Positions 48,347 to 58,851 of a stretch of 62,000 nucleotides of DNA are shown piece by piece (the first letter of the stretch is position 1; every line of letters begins with the position of its first letter). This DNA is from Adiantum capillus-veneris (lineage: Eukaryota; Streptophyta; Polypodiopsida; Polypodiales; Pteridaceae). The stretch is taken from contig CM043967.1 in the NCBI GenBank assembly GCA_014529385.2, positions 84,266,278 to 84,328,277 of the forward strand, written 5' to 3'. Both the position numbers and the translations under genes were made by a program. The notes beneath the pieces are model-generated. The model was not told the DNA's origin. It saw nothing but the letters and a program-made list of their open reading frames with translations, and did no database searches.

Positions 48347-48677
48347 GATGACGTGTGAGCAAAGAAACCGTCCCGATTCTTAGCTGCTGGAGACGAGATC
48401 GATATCCTTTGTAGTATAAATTCTTTAAAAGCTCCCAAACAAACGCATGCCATGGAGTCTTCCAGGTAGATGTAACAATAGGGGTGCAGGACACCTTAGC
48501 ACAAACCGCCTCTTGGTTAAAGCTACATGGGTTCACTATGGACAAATTGCATCCTTTGCAATACTCACTAAATGCTCCATCATCAGATGGAATCTTCTCC
48601 AGCTCGATATCAGTAAGACATGCTTGATATCTACACGGACACGGGGGTTGAATATGGCATTCTAATATAGAGACCAT
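48347..48677 (-). CDS. Uncharacterised ORF fragment
   Basis: About 110 codons before the frame runs into the (GA)n tract: [60 protein letters not shown]. It looks more protein-like than its neighbours (balanced composition, several Cys and Trp). No family recognised; may be a captured or degraded gene piece. Confidence 0.25.
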
Positions 48678-48974
48678 GGTTCAATCATGGCTGAGCTACA
48701 TAGAAATGAAATATAATATCGGCTAGATAAGCACAATACCATCATACTAGCTGGACACTGAGACGAGCAGACCGGAACCTAAGACTGAGGAGCGCTGCAT
48801 ATCCTAATTCCCACTATGAGAACAAACTTATGTTTCCTCTTCGAAAAGCTCTTACGACTCTGATTTGCAGAAGTGCGCCAAGCGCGTGTTTGTTTGCTGC
48901 TACATAAGTTGACTATCCAACCTCCAAACATGAAAAAAATTTCTGAAACACCTGCAACAGACGCGCGTGCGTGC

Positions 48975-48978
<4 letters not shown>

Positions 48979-49043
<65 letters not shown>
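48979..49043 (-). repeat. (TC)n tail of the LINE
   Basis: Begins about 34 bases after the ORF2 stop, directly after ACGATAATAAAA on the minus strand. It stands where other LINEs have poly(A). Confidence 0.7.
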
Positions 49044-49048
<5 letters not shown>

Positions 49049-49076
49049 ATTATCGTCCTCGGAGGTCAAATATGAC

Positions 49077-52000
49077 CTATGGGACCAAAGTTACATGTGA
49101 TGTAGTATGTGTATGGCTGATGAGTGACTCTCGATACTCCAAAATTGTAGTGATGAGAGTCGCAATGGAGAGCCCACACTTTGGCTGGGAGAGGAAAGTG
49201 TGTAGGTCTAAGTTATTGCTGAAAATGTGAGAGAAGCAAGTTCGGATGTGATCAAAAGCTGAGCACTCTAGTAGTGTGTGGTACTCAGACTCTCGAACTT
49301 GCAGTGAGCATAATGTGCACAATCGATTTGACTCTTCTCCATTGCCCCAACGCCCTATCTCGCATCGAAGGAAATGGGAGCTAAGCTGAATTGCTGCGAT
49401 AGTGCGTATCGCGGACAAGGGAATAGGCTCAAGCATGTAAGTGTGAGTACGGTTTCCTCTCTCAGTGAAGAACATGGTTTTGTAGTTGGGGGCAATATAG
49501 GTGGTATAATGTATGAAGCGTGACCCACCGGATTTCTCCCAAGCCGTAATACATTGGCGTTGTAGAAAAGCTTCATTCACTTGAGAGTCAATTGAAGCAT
49601 CATGTAGCAAGTGTAATGCATCCCATCTCCCAAACCACTTCTTTATGTCTTGCATCCATCCCGTGCTCAAGATCTTGCTTTTATGCGTCTTTTGAACTTT
49701 TTTTCTTGCTTCCCATGCAATTGTAGGAAGTCGATGTGAGGGGTTTTGACGCATCTTTATCATGTACTCCACGACCCTTTCCATGCCCATAACCTCAATT
49801 GGAAGAGATCCCGACTCAAGAAGTAGGAGCATATATGGTGTTTGTGTCTTAACTTGGAGAAAGTTTGTGAGAAAACGCTTTTGGACATTCTCAAACTCTT
49901 TCCAAGTAGACTTTGAGATGCTCCCACCCCACACTTCAACTCCATAAAGAAGAACCGGTGTCACCAATGCATCAAAAAGATACTTCTTGAGAACCCAACA
50001 CTTGATGTTTCCCGCATTACACATGTTCTCAAATGCATAATATGCTCTCTTTCCCGCTTCCAAACGACGCATAGCACATTCATGCCACTTGTGATTGGAT
50101 GGAACCTCAAGGCCAAGGTACTTAAAGCTCTCAACAACTTCAAGTGTCTCGTTGTTGTACACAATGCATGGCTTCTCCTTATGGTTGGTTTTCACAAGCA
50201 TAACCTTTGTTTTGGATTCATTTACAATCAACCCACTATGCAAGCAAAAGTTCTCAAGGACAACCATAAGCTTTTGTGCATCTTCTAAAGTGTGTGCTAG
50301 AAGCACTACATCATCCGCATACAACAAAAGCATGATTACCGCATTGCAAATAGTGACCTCTTCAATGCCTTCTTCTTGCATAAAGTCAAGTACCATTTGT
50401 TCCAATTGATCGATGCATAGACCAAAGAGAGTTGGTGACAATGGACATCCTTGTTTAACCTCAATAGTGCTTACAAAAATTTCTGAAATTTCTCTTCCCA
50501 TGCGCAATTGAAAAATCACCTTCTCATAGATTCGAGAAACCGCAAGCATAAACTCACTTGGCACTTGGAGTTCTTCCATCCTTCTCCACAAATTGTTACG
50601 TGGAATCATATCAAAGGCTTTCTTAAAGTCCACAAAACAACAATACAATCGCTTGCCTTTCAACCAACTTTCCTCCATGAGAACACGAAGAGTGACAAGA
50701 TGATCAATGGTGCTATGGCATCGACGAAAACCCGCTTGTCCCTTTGCACGCTTGTCATTCTCTTCAACCCAATCACTCAATTTCATCTCCATTATGCACC
50801 CAAACAACTTTGCCATAAGAGACCCAATCATTATAGTCCGGTAATTGGTTACATTCTTTACATCCCCTCCTTTATGCAAAGGCTTAACCCAATTAGTACT
50901 CCAATCATAAGGCATACCATGTTGAAGTGCAAGGTTGAACATATCACACATCCACTCATGGGTAAAATCTCCCATCCATTTGATCATCTCCGGCTTGATA
51001 CCTTGAAGATCTCCCGCTTTGCGAGTGGCCAACTTTTCAAGCCCACCGCATACATCCTCAATAGTAAAAAAAGACGGCATACATGGGAGTGAACCATAAA
51101 ATGGCATTTTTTCAGTATTTGCTTGCTCATATAATTGCCTACAATGTGTGTACATATCCACTAGACTCAAGTTACCAAAATTCTCAACCCGCTTGCCTCT
51201 CAAGTTTCTCCAAAATCTTCCACATGCATGTGCCTTTTCTTGGACTTGAAATTCCTGTTGCTTTACTTCCCATCTTCTTCTCTTCTTTTGAATCAATGCC
51301 TTGTATGTATGCAAATGACTTTGATAGTTGTCTTTGTCCATAGTTGCATCAAGCTTTATCAAGGACTTTCGAGCATCTTGACATTCTTTATCAAACCACC
51401 TTTTGCGTGATCTATCTTTGTTGATACCATGGAGATGCTTTATGGCAAAGCATTCTTCCGCACAAGAACAAATAGCTTTCTTGAAAGCTTCCCATTTAGT
51501 TTCCAATGGTGCATCACATTGAAGCTTTGTCATCCATAATTTTTGCTCAACCATTTCAATGTACATTGGTGCCCGTTTGAAATCCATACATAGTGATAAC
51601 TTCTCTTTCCTTTGGCTGAGATTATCATGCTTAGTTGCTTCTCCACATGAAAGGTCAATACATAAGGTGCGATGGTCGGATTCCGGGGTCCATTGACCAA
51701 ACATAAAACTCTTTATGCGATACATGATGGCTTCAGAGAGTAGCATATAGTCAATCACACTATCCCCATTATGTCTCCTACATGTAAATCCATTGGTTCC
51801 ACTCCACAAAGATACACCATTGGCAATGAGCATACCCGTGCTATTACACATGTGTAAAAGTAACTTTCCATAGTGATCCGGCTCTTTCTCATCCATTGAA
51901 GTACGATCATACAAGTGAACTTCCTCCAACTCCCTTGAAATGTATGGCATATCAAATTGTTGAGTATCATGTTGCAATGTTTTTGTGCGAGCATTCATAT

Positions 52001-52469
52001 CCCCAAATACAATAACATCACCTTTACCTTTGAAATAAGCAATGTCCTCTTCCAAATCAGAAAATGGTTGATCTCTATCCATGCAAGCATAAAAGGGAGA
52101 ATCATGATGAGGAATGTAGCAACCGGCTACAAAAATGGGTGCTCTTTTTGGTGTCATAATTTTCAGCCATACATAACGTTTGTACTTGTCATCTTTCACA
52201 ATTGATACAAAATCTTCCAATCCTTTCTTAACCATACATGCTAACCCTCCTTGTCCTCTTCGTTGCTTGAGATTCTTTGACCACATCAATGAATGTACAT
52301 TGTAATCCTCCAAGCCGTTAATCCTTTGTGTATCATGCTCCCAAGTTTCAACAAGAAGTACAACATCGGCTTTGCTTGTTAGTTCATCAATGCCAACCCC
52401 CGCATTCCATGGGTATCCATTACAATTCCAAAAGAATATTTTCAATTGTAACTCGGTCTCATAGGTCAC
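49077..52469 (-). CDS. LINE ORF2: endonuclease, reverse transcriptase, zinc knuckle
   Basis: About 1,130 codons without a stop. The N-terminal APE-like endonuclease shows FWNCNGYPWN, VETWEHD, VFGDMNAR, DSVIDYMLLSE and ESDHRTL (to about residue 275). RT begins near 541 (NYRTIMIGSLMAKLFG), with GQAGFRRCHST, FVDFKKAFD, KQGCPLSP and the catalytic YADDVVLL near 717. The C-terminus holds CTLCSLQ...EYHTLLEC, a CCHC knuckle near 1050. No early ATG exists: the frame is open from the ORF1 stop (52476), and GTG at 52469 is only a formal start. Translation could be by readthrough or reinitiation. The protein nicks target DNA and copies element RNA there. Confidence 0.95.
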   Translation of the reverse strand: MTYETELQLKIFFWNCNGYPWNAGVGIDELTSKADVVLLVETWEHDTQRINGLEDYNVHSLMWSKNLKQRRGQGGLACMVKKGLEDFVSIVKDDKYKRYVWLKIMTPKRAPIFVAGCYIPHHDSPFYACMDRDQPFSDLEEDIAYFKGKGDVIVFGDMNARTKTLQHDTQQFDMPYISRELEEVHLYDRTSMDEKEPDHYGKLLLHMCNSTGMLIANGVSLWSGTNGFTCRRHNGDSVIDYMLLSEAIMYRIKSFMFGQWTPESDHRTLCIDLSCGEATKHDNLSQRKEKLSLCMDFKRAPMYIEMVEQKLWMTKLQCDAPLETKWEAFKKAICSCAEECFAIKHLHGINKDRSRKRWFDKECQDARKSLIKLDATMDKDNYQSHLHTYKALIQKKRRRWEVKQQEFQVQEKAHACGRFWRNLRGKRVENFGNLSLVDMYTHCRQLYEQANTEKMPFYGSLPCMPSFFTIEDVCGGLEKLATRKAGDLQGIKPEMIKWMGDFTHEWMCDMFNLALQHGMPYDWSTNWVKPLHKGGDVKNVTNYRTIMIGSLMAKLFGCIMEMKLSDWVEENDKRAKGQAGFRRCHSTIDHLVTLRVLMEESWLKGKRLYCCFVDFKKAFDMIPRNNLWRRMEELQVPSEFMLAVSRIYEKVIFQLRMGREISEIFVSTIEVKQGCPLSPTLFGLCIDQLEQMVLDFMQEEGIEEVTICNAVIMLLLYADDVVLLAHTLEDAQKLMVVLENFCLHSGLIVNESKTKVMLVKTNHKEKPCIVYNNETLEVVESFKYLGLEVPSNHKWHECAMRRLEAGKRAYYAFENMCNAGNIKCWVLKKYLFDALVTPVLLYGVEVWGGSISKSTWKEFENVQKRFLTNFLQVKTQTPYMLLLLESGSLPIEVMGMERVVEYMIKMRQNPSHRLPTIAWEARKKVQKTHKSKILSTGWMQDIKKWFGRWDALHLLHDASIDSQVNEAFLQRQCITAWEKSGGSRFIHYTTYIAPNYKTMFFTERGNRTHTYMLEPIPLSAIRTIAAIQLSSHFLRCEIGRWGNGEESNRLCTLCSLQVRESEYHTLLECSAFDHIRTCFSHIFSNNLDLHTFLSQPKCGLSIATLITTILEYRESLISHTHTTSHVTLVP

Positions 52470-52475
52470 GCATCC

Positions 52476-53426
52476 CTATTTGCTTGAGAGACTTGCCTCC
52501 TCCTTGGGCACATTTTCTTCATGAGAGATCTCCTTGTTTTTATTATTCTTTTCCTCATATGCCTTGCGACGCATATTTTGTTGCTTAATAGTGCGATCTT
52601 CACATACAAAACATTTTGTATCCCTCAAATAGATCCAACTATTATCAAGGATAATCTTTCGCTTGGTCTCATTCGGCATGGTGCATACAATTGGCCGTTC
52701 TCTCGAGCGAGGAGCTCCTTGCTTCCCCACTCTATGTGCTCCATAGACCATAACTCCGGACATGCTAAAGTGGGTTTTGAAGAAATCTTCAATAACAATG
52801 GCAAGAGAAGGAGGGGTCTCTAACTTCTCTTCGGGAATTCCACGAATAACAATGTTCCTGGAACGTCGCTCCCGTTCCTTCAACTCCCCCACATCCACAT
52901 TCTCAACATTCTTTGTTTAAACCATAGCTTGCATGAGTGAGGAATTAGAAACCACATTGCTACCACATACATCAGCCCAAGACTTGTTTGTGCATACATT
53001 TTTCATGTCGCATACATCCCGGCTCATAGTGTCAAATTTCTCCTCTTTCAATACATGGTCATGCTCTACTTTGCTCAACCGCTCCTTCAAAGCATTCAAG
53101 TCCACAAGAGAGCGTTTACATTCCTTGACTTCCTCTTCAAGTTGCATCAAACGTGTTGTTTGCATCTCAAGTGTCCTCTTGAGATTCTCATTCTCAACCA
53201 CAAGTACCCTTAGTGTGCCATTCTCCATTGCAAGTGCTCGTAAGTTTTCGCCTTGTTTGTTTACGGTCTCTTGCAATGATACCAAGTACGCCATGATCAT
53301 GGTTTCCGATGTCGTTGGGTGGGTGGTTGTGTTGCTATCTCCACACTTAGGAGATTTTGGATCATTTTCCACAATGGTTGTGGACCTTGTTGAAGAAGAA
53401 GAACCCTTGCGAGTGCCGGAAGACAT
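52476..53426 (-). pseudogene. LINE ORF1, coiled coil and RNA-binding domain, one internal stop
   Basis: ATG at 53426 (MSSGTRKGSSSSTRST). A leucine/glutamate-rich coiled coil lies at about residues 50-130 (LVVENENLKRTLEM, LMQLEEEVKECKRS). A TAA at 52917-52919 interrupts, and the same frame continues with RERRSRNIVIRGIPE, the conserved start of the L1 ORF1p RNA-recognition fold, to a TAG at 52476-52478. Total 316 codons. ORF1p normally binds element RNA as a trimer. The TAA may be a mutation. Confidence 0.88.
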
Positions 53427-53661
53427 TGCATGTAAAATAGGAGATGAGAATCAATTTTGTTGAACCTGTTCACTTCGGAAATGCTGCTACAGAAACCCCT
53501 TCCATAACTCTGAAAATTTCTGTCTTTACATCAATGCGTAGAGGACTTCGTGCTCTTCGATTGAGGCTATAGATCACCCAAATCGGAGTTCGGATGAAGA
53601 AGTTATGATCAAAAGAGTGGACTGCTATCTACTAGGTCAAAAAACGGCTGCGTTTTTTTTT

Positions 53662-53821
53662 CTTTTTAGAGAGAGAGAGATTATTGCCGGCATGGTATTT
53701 TCAAAACTTAAAAAAAAAAACTCTTGAAACAATCTGCGCCGGTGCAGATTGATTCAGGAGTTTTTTTTCGTTAAAAAAAGGCGTACGCAGGGCAGTTTTT
53801 TTTTTTTGAGATGCTTTATCC

Positions 53822-53905
<84 letters not shown>

Positions 53906-54095
53906 TGAAGAGAATTTGAACGTCGTGGGAAACTATCCCAATAAACCTTAAAGAACTATCCCCGACGAGGAGAATTGAACTGAAGACTTGTTGGTCGAGA
54001 GGGAAATGGCATAACCAATTTCTTAGCTGATCACCTTCAGACGTGAGATGGAGAGAGACAAAGAGAGGCAACTTGGCTCACCTACACACCCACAT

Positions 54096-54175
<80 letters not shown>

Positions 54176-54317
54176 CATTGTAGCGACTTCTAAAAACTTA
54201 AAAAAACCTCAGGAAACAGTCTGTGCCAGCGTAGTTTTTTTTTCATTTTTGAAACACAGGGTTGCCAACTTTTGTCGGGCCATGTTCTCATTTTTTTAGA
54301 TGTTTTGGCGTCCAGAC

Positions 54318-54412
<95 letters not shown>

Positions 54413-54571
54413 AGAAGAAGAAGAAGAAGAAGAAGAAATTTTAATGTCGTAGGAAACTATCCCAAGAGACCTTAAAGATCTATCCGGCGAGGATAATTGA
54501 ACTCAAGACCTGTTATTCAAGAGGGAAATGGCATAACCAATTTCTCAGCTCACCAATTTCTCACCTACAGA

Positions 54572-54619
<48 letters not shown>

Positions 54620-54773
54620 AGAAGAAGAAGAAGAAGAGAATTTTAATGTCGTAGGAAACTATCCCAAGAGACCTTAAAGATCTATCCGGCGAGGATAATT
54701 GAACTCAAGACCTGTTATTCAAGAGAGAAATGGCATAACCAATTTCTCAGCTCACCAATTTCTCACCTACAGA

Positions 54774-54814
<41 letters not shown>

Positions 54815-54955
54815 GCATGGTAGCGACCTCCAAAAACCATGAAAGAACCTCTTGAAACAATTTGCATCGGCGCGGACTCTTTTAGCATATTTTTTCTTAA
54901 TTTTTTTAAAAAAAAGGCCTAGCAATTTTTTCTAGAGATGTCTTGGTGTGCAATT
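53662..54955 (-). repeat. Composite array of two SINE-like units separated by (GA)n
   Basis: Order on the plus strand: V unit (about 53680-53823), (GA)n, S unit (about 53901-54056), (CG)n(GA)n, V unit (54172-54318), (GA)n(GAA)n, S unit (54437-54576), (GA)n(GAA)n, S unit (54638-54777), (GA)n, V unit (54811-54955). V units share TTGCCGGCATGGTA-like starts and poly-A/T blocks. S units are tRNA-related. The second and third S units are nearly identical, so they arose by local duplication. Confidence 0.8.
53901..54056 (-). mobile_element. tRNA-derived SINE, copy S1
   Basis: On the minus strand: an A-box-like AGCTAAGAAATTGG (54015-54028), a tRNA-like middle, a B-box-like AGTTCAATTCTCC (53969-53981), a body ending GGGATAGTTTCCCACGACG, then a (TC)n tail (53824-53900). 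Two further copies at 54437-54576 and 54638-54777 keep GAGCTGAGAAATTGGTTATG and GAGTTCAATTATCC and have (TTC)n(TC)n tails. Confidence 0.7.
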
Positions 54956-55384
54956 TTCTCGGTCCTTTCATGCTAATTTTGAATCTATATATGCTACGTA
55001 GGTGACTTAGAACGTGAGACTCCAAGCCTTTCTACCACCATTATTATTGTTGATTGTTGTCTTCTTCTATGGTTGCCATGCTTCCCATGGGTAGAGCAAG
55101 CTTGTAGCTAACTTGCAAATGATGCACAATAGATTTTCAGAAATTCCTTGGGAGAACTTAAGAATTTAAGAACAAGTGGCCAATATGTTGAAAATTGGTA
55201 CCCCATGTGAACTATCTCAAAGATGATTGGAATTTCTCAAAGAGATGTTTAGGGTTAGCTAGACTATTGTAAATTTGTATGTTTTGTGTTATGCAAATGC
55301 CTTTTATGATTTTCCTTTATGTCAATCATGTTTGGCTCCGCTCGGTTTTATGGTTGCTCGAAAAGTTTTGCTTGGAGTTTGTAA
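54956..55384. other. No gene recognised
   Basis: AT-rich sequence with short broken frames. The last part may be copia D spacer between integrase and RT. Confidence 0.4.
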
Positions 55385-56970
55385 TTCCTCCTAGTGATGC
55401 ACCTTCCACTAGTACACAGACAAATGTTGCTCTAGAGAGAGAGAAATTCAACAGTCAGGCACTTAGAAGATCTACTCGTGCATCTCGTGCACCTGGGTGT
55501 TTTTAGCACAGATTGGACTATTTGTTAGTCACTGACTGGCAGTGAGCCCACTTGTTATAAAGAAGCTATTCAGATGGAAGATACCGTGAAGTGGGAGCAG
55601 GCTATGCAATCTAAACAAGCATTGCCTTGCAAATGGGTGTATAGGAAGAAGTACACGGAAGAGGATCCCGAGCCTAAGTATAAGGCTAGATTGGTTGCTA
55701 AAGGATTCAAGCAAAAAAGGCATAGACATCAATGAGATCTTTTCCCCAATGGTCAAGATGACGACACTGCATCTTGTGCTTGGTCTACTAGCCATAGAGG
55801 ACATGGAATTGGTCCAAATGGATGTAAAGACGGCATTTCTTCACAAAAATCTTGAAGAAGAGATCTACATGATGCAGTCAAAAGGTTTTGAGATAAAGCC
55901 TGAGAAGCTGACAAGGGCAACTATGATCTGTAGACTCATGAAAGCTTGACATATGGACTAAAGCAAGGTTTGAGGCAATGGTACATCAATTTTGATAAGT
56001 ACATTCGATCCCAAGTTTATATAGGGAGCCAAGAGGATCACTACTTGTACACAAGGAGGTTGAACGATGGTTCCCTCATCATTTTAATCTTGTACATGGA
56101 TGATATGCTTATAGCCTAGAAGTCAAAAGATGATATTGCACTTCTCAAAGACGCCTTAAGCAAGTAGTTTTCCATGAAATATTTGGGCGATGCATATCAC
56201 TTTCTTGGTATGCGTATCAAAAGAGATCGTAAGCATGGAATAATTGAACTATCACAGGAAGAGTATATTCACAAGGTATTTAATATGCAAGTGGGGGAAT
56301 CATTGAGTACCCCAATGGCTGCATATGTAAAACTTAGCAAGAATAATTTCCCCAAATAGGATGCTGAAAAGTCAGAGATGGAAAAGGTGCCATATTCTTT
56401 GGCATTTTGGCAGTCTCAAGTTCGCCATGGTTAGCATGCGACCAGACATTGCATTTGCAGTGGAGTGGTCAGTAGGTATATGGAAACTTTGAGTAGAAAT
56501 CATCGGGAAGTAGTGAAGAATATCTTGAGGTACATCAAGGGTTCAGCCAACAAGTGCTTACACTTTGGGAACAATGATGCATGATTCTAATTATGCGGGT
56601 TGTTTGGACACTAGGAGATCCACATCTGGCTATGTTTTCTTGTTTGGTGGAGTGGCAGTCTCTTGGAAATCCTATTTCCAGAATTGCACTTTGCCTTCCA
56701 CCATTGAGATTGACTATGTTGCAGTTTCTAGTGCGAGCAAGGAAGCCGTGTGGTTATCTCGCCTAGTGGGAGACCTTGGTATATACCAGACTCTAGTGTT
56801 ACATTGTGACACATTGAGGTCAGGTATCATGTAATATGGGACATTTTGGCTAGCAAAAGCATTGAGTTAGCCAAAGTCCACATGGATGAAAACCCAACGG
56901 ATGCTCTGAGAAAGAGCCTATCTTCAGAGCGGTTTGCACATTGCATCGAGATGATGAGCGTAGGGTGAAG
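55385..56970 (+). pseudogene. Ty1/copia pol relic D, RT and RNase H
   Basis: Plus strand, with many stops and shifts: spacer PPSDAPSTSTQTNVALERE and LRRSTRASRAP; RT with CKWVYRKKY, KARLVAKGFKQK, FSPMVKMTTLHLVLGL, QMDVKTAFLHKNLEEEIYMM, ILYMDDMLIA (YMDD, near 56095) and FSMKYLGDAYHFLGM; RNase H with DSNYAGCLDTRRSTSGYVF and KEAVWLSRL. In RNase H the usual EAEY is EIDY. It ends just before a polypurine tract and LTR. Confidence 0.92.
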
Positions 56971-57044
56971 CTATGATCATGCTTCACACTTGTATGGTTG
57001 TACATACTAACCCTTACACTTATAGCCACTTGGGCCACATTGGT

Positions 57045-57059
57045 CTTCAAGTGGGAGAT
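57045..57059 (+). promoter_or_regulatory. Copia D polypurine tract
   Basis: CTTCAAGTGGGAGAT immediately before TGTTGGGG, the usual arrangement at a copia 3' LTR. Confidence 0.75.
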
Positions 57060-57286
57060 TGTTGGGGTTCATGCCAACTATCTGGCTGCCCATCATTACT
57101 AACAATACATTATTCTTGGGTGATAATGAACAATAAAGAGTGGTGAGCATAATTCTCACCATGAGCTCCACCAAAACCTACGTCTCCGTTGCACAACATT
57201 GCATCGTACACTCGCACGCATGCATTCCTACAACACCTCACACTTAGTTCTTTAGTACATATCACTTTCCATTGTGGTTAGGGTAC
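57060..57286 (+). repeat. Copia D 3' LTR, truncated
   Basis: Starts TGTTGGGGTTCATGCC after the polypurine tract. Cut off at about 57286 by a LINE fragment. Confidence 0.75.
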
Positions 57287-58043
57287 GGAGAGAGTCTTGG
57301 AGTACGTGATTAAGATGGGGCAAAACCCTTCTCATCGAGTTGTGAGAATTGCATGGGAAGCAAGTATAAAAGTCCAAAAGACTCACAAAAGAAAAATATT
57401 AAGTTTAGAATGGATGCAAGAAATCAAGAAGGGTTTTGGAAGACGAGATGCATTACACTTGCTTCAAGATGCCTTGATGACTCTAAAGTGAATGAGGCTA
57501 TTTTACAACGCCAATGTATAGCAACTTGGAGATATCCGAGGACTCGCGCTTCATACATTACAAGACATATGTTGCCCCCAACTACAAAACCATCTTCTTC
57601 TCCAAGAGAGGGAACCACACCTACCCTTACATGCTCGAGCCCATCCCTTTGACCGCCCTTTGAGTGCGATCTACTCTATCGCCTCCATTTGGCTCAACTC
57701 TCATTCTCTACGATGCAACACAAGGCATTCAAACACCAATGAGGAGTCTCATCGACTATGCACTTTATGTCCCCAAAAGGTTTGCGACTTTGAGTATCAC
57801 ACCCTACTTGAGAGCTCGACTTTGGATCACATTAGAGCTTGTTTTCCCCACATTCTTGGCAATGAGCTCTCCCTACTCACATTACTCTCCCAATCACGAT
57901 GTTGACTCTCAATTGAGACGCTCATTTCCACAATTCTTGAGCATCGAGAGGTCATCTATTAGCTCTACGCACCCCACATGATCTGTGTCTTTAGGTCCCA
58001 TAGGTCAGATTTGAACTTCGAGGATGATAATGAAGTCTATGTC
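57287..58043 (+). pseudogene. 5'-truncated LINE copy
   Basis: Plus strand; matches the end of LINE ORF2 (RVLEYVIKMGQNPSHR, KILSLEWMQEIKKGFGRRDA, VNEAILQRQC) and then broken remains of the knuckle region. Its 3' end, GGTCCCATAGGTCAGATTTG then GAGGATGATAATGAA, matches the LINE 3' UTR and is followed by TCTCTCGCTCTCTC. 5' truncation is normal for target-primed insertion. Confidence 0.88.
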
Positions 58044-58100
58044 TCTCGCTCTCTCTCTCAAGATGATAGTAACAGGGCTTGAGTTCACAACTTGTGTGAT

Positions 58101-58138
58101 AGATGTCCCTTAGGATTGTTCAAAAGACTCTAAGAGTC

Positions 58139-58232
<94 letters not shown>

Positions 58233-58698
58233 ATGGATCATGCCATGCGTTAAACTCGAGGTGTACCGGATCCGTTAAACAAGAGGAGGGTATCTTTAGA
58301 CCTTCTGCCGTCGACCTCCTCTCATTAAAAATGCTAGGATTGCTCCGAAGACTCTAAGAGTTCCCATCTTCTTCTTCTTTTCTCTCTCTCTCTCTCTCTC
58401 TCTCCAATGGATCATGCCATGCGTTGAACTCGAGGTGTACCGGATCCGTTAAACAAGAGGAGGGTATCTTTAGACCTTCTGCCGTCGACCTCCTCTCATT
58501 AAAAATGCGTAGGATTGTTCCGAAGACTCTAAGAGTTCTCTTCAGAAGGCTCTTGTTCTTGTTCTTTTCTCTCTCTCTCTCTCTCTCTCTCTTCTCGATG
58601 GATCATGCCATGCGTTGAACTCGAGGTGTACCGGATCCGTTAAACAAGAGGAGGGTATCTTTAGACCTTCTGCCGTCGACCTCCTCTCATTAAAAATG
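58101..58698 (+). repeat. Tandem SINE-like units with (CTT)n(CT)n spacers
   Basis: A partial unit ending in AGACTCTAAGAGTC, then (CTT)n(CT)n to 58230, and three units starting ATGGATCATGCCATGCGTT at about 58231, 58405 and 58596. They share GAACTCGAGGTGTACCGGAT, CTTTAGACCTTCTGCCGTCG and, in the first two, GGATTG.TCCGAAGACTC before a new CT tract. The last unit is cut at 58698. I see no clear A/B boxes, so SINE origin is inferred from the tails. Confidence 0.75.
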
Positions 58699-58798
58699 CG
58701 ACAACGTGCAGCAAAAGGGGTGGGGGGTGGCCCCTCCAGAAGAGTTTACTTTGGCCAAGCAGCAGCGAGCGCCAGAGACAGAGAGACCAGCCAACATC

Positions 58799-58800
<2 letters not shown>

Positions 58801-58836
<36 letters not shown>
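58801..58836 (+). repeat. (CT)n in the 5' leader of the HIPP gene
   Basis: About 36 bases of CT ending 15 bases before the predicted start codon. Long CT tracts in plant 5' leaders can act as GAGA/BPC-type sites or affect translation; here that is only a possibility. Confidence 0.6.
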
Positions 58837-58839
<3 letters not shown>

Positions 58840-58851
58840 AAGCCGTCCATC

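Larger units (their letters stand above)
49044..53661 (-). mobile_element. L1-like LINE, nearly full length
   Basis: Minus-strand element with an RNA-binding-type ORF1, an endonuclease/RT ORF2, a very short 3' UTR and a (TC)n tail. ORF1 and ORF2 lie in the same frame, separated by one stop codon. About 235 bp of possible 5' UTR precede ORF1 (53427-53661), before a short (GA)n tract. It appears to sit inside a plus-strand copia relic. Confidence 0.9.

Noticed and set aside
54437-54576. Possible functional tRNA gene (A and B box-like motifs)
   Set aside because: No acceptor stem or anticodon arm pairs properly; the body and tail mark it as a SINE.
53662-54955. Regularly spaced repeats resembling a CRISPR array
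   Set aside because: The spacers are microsatellites, the units are ~140 bp and SINE-like, there are no cas genes, and the genome is a plant.
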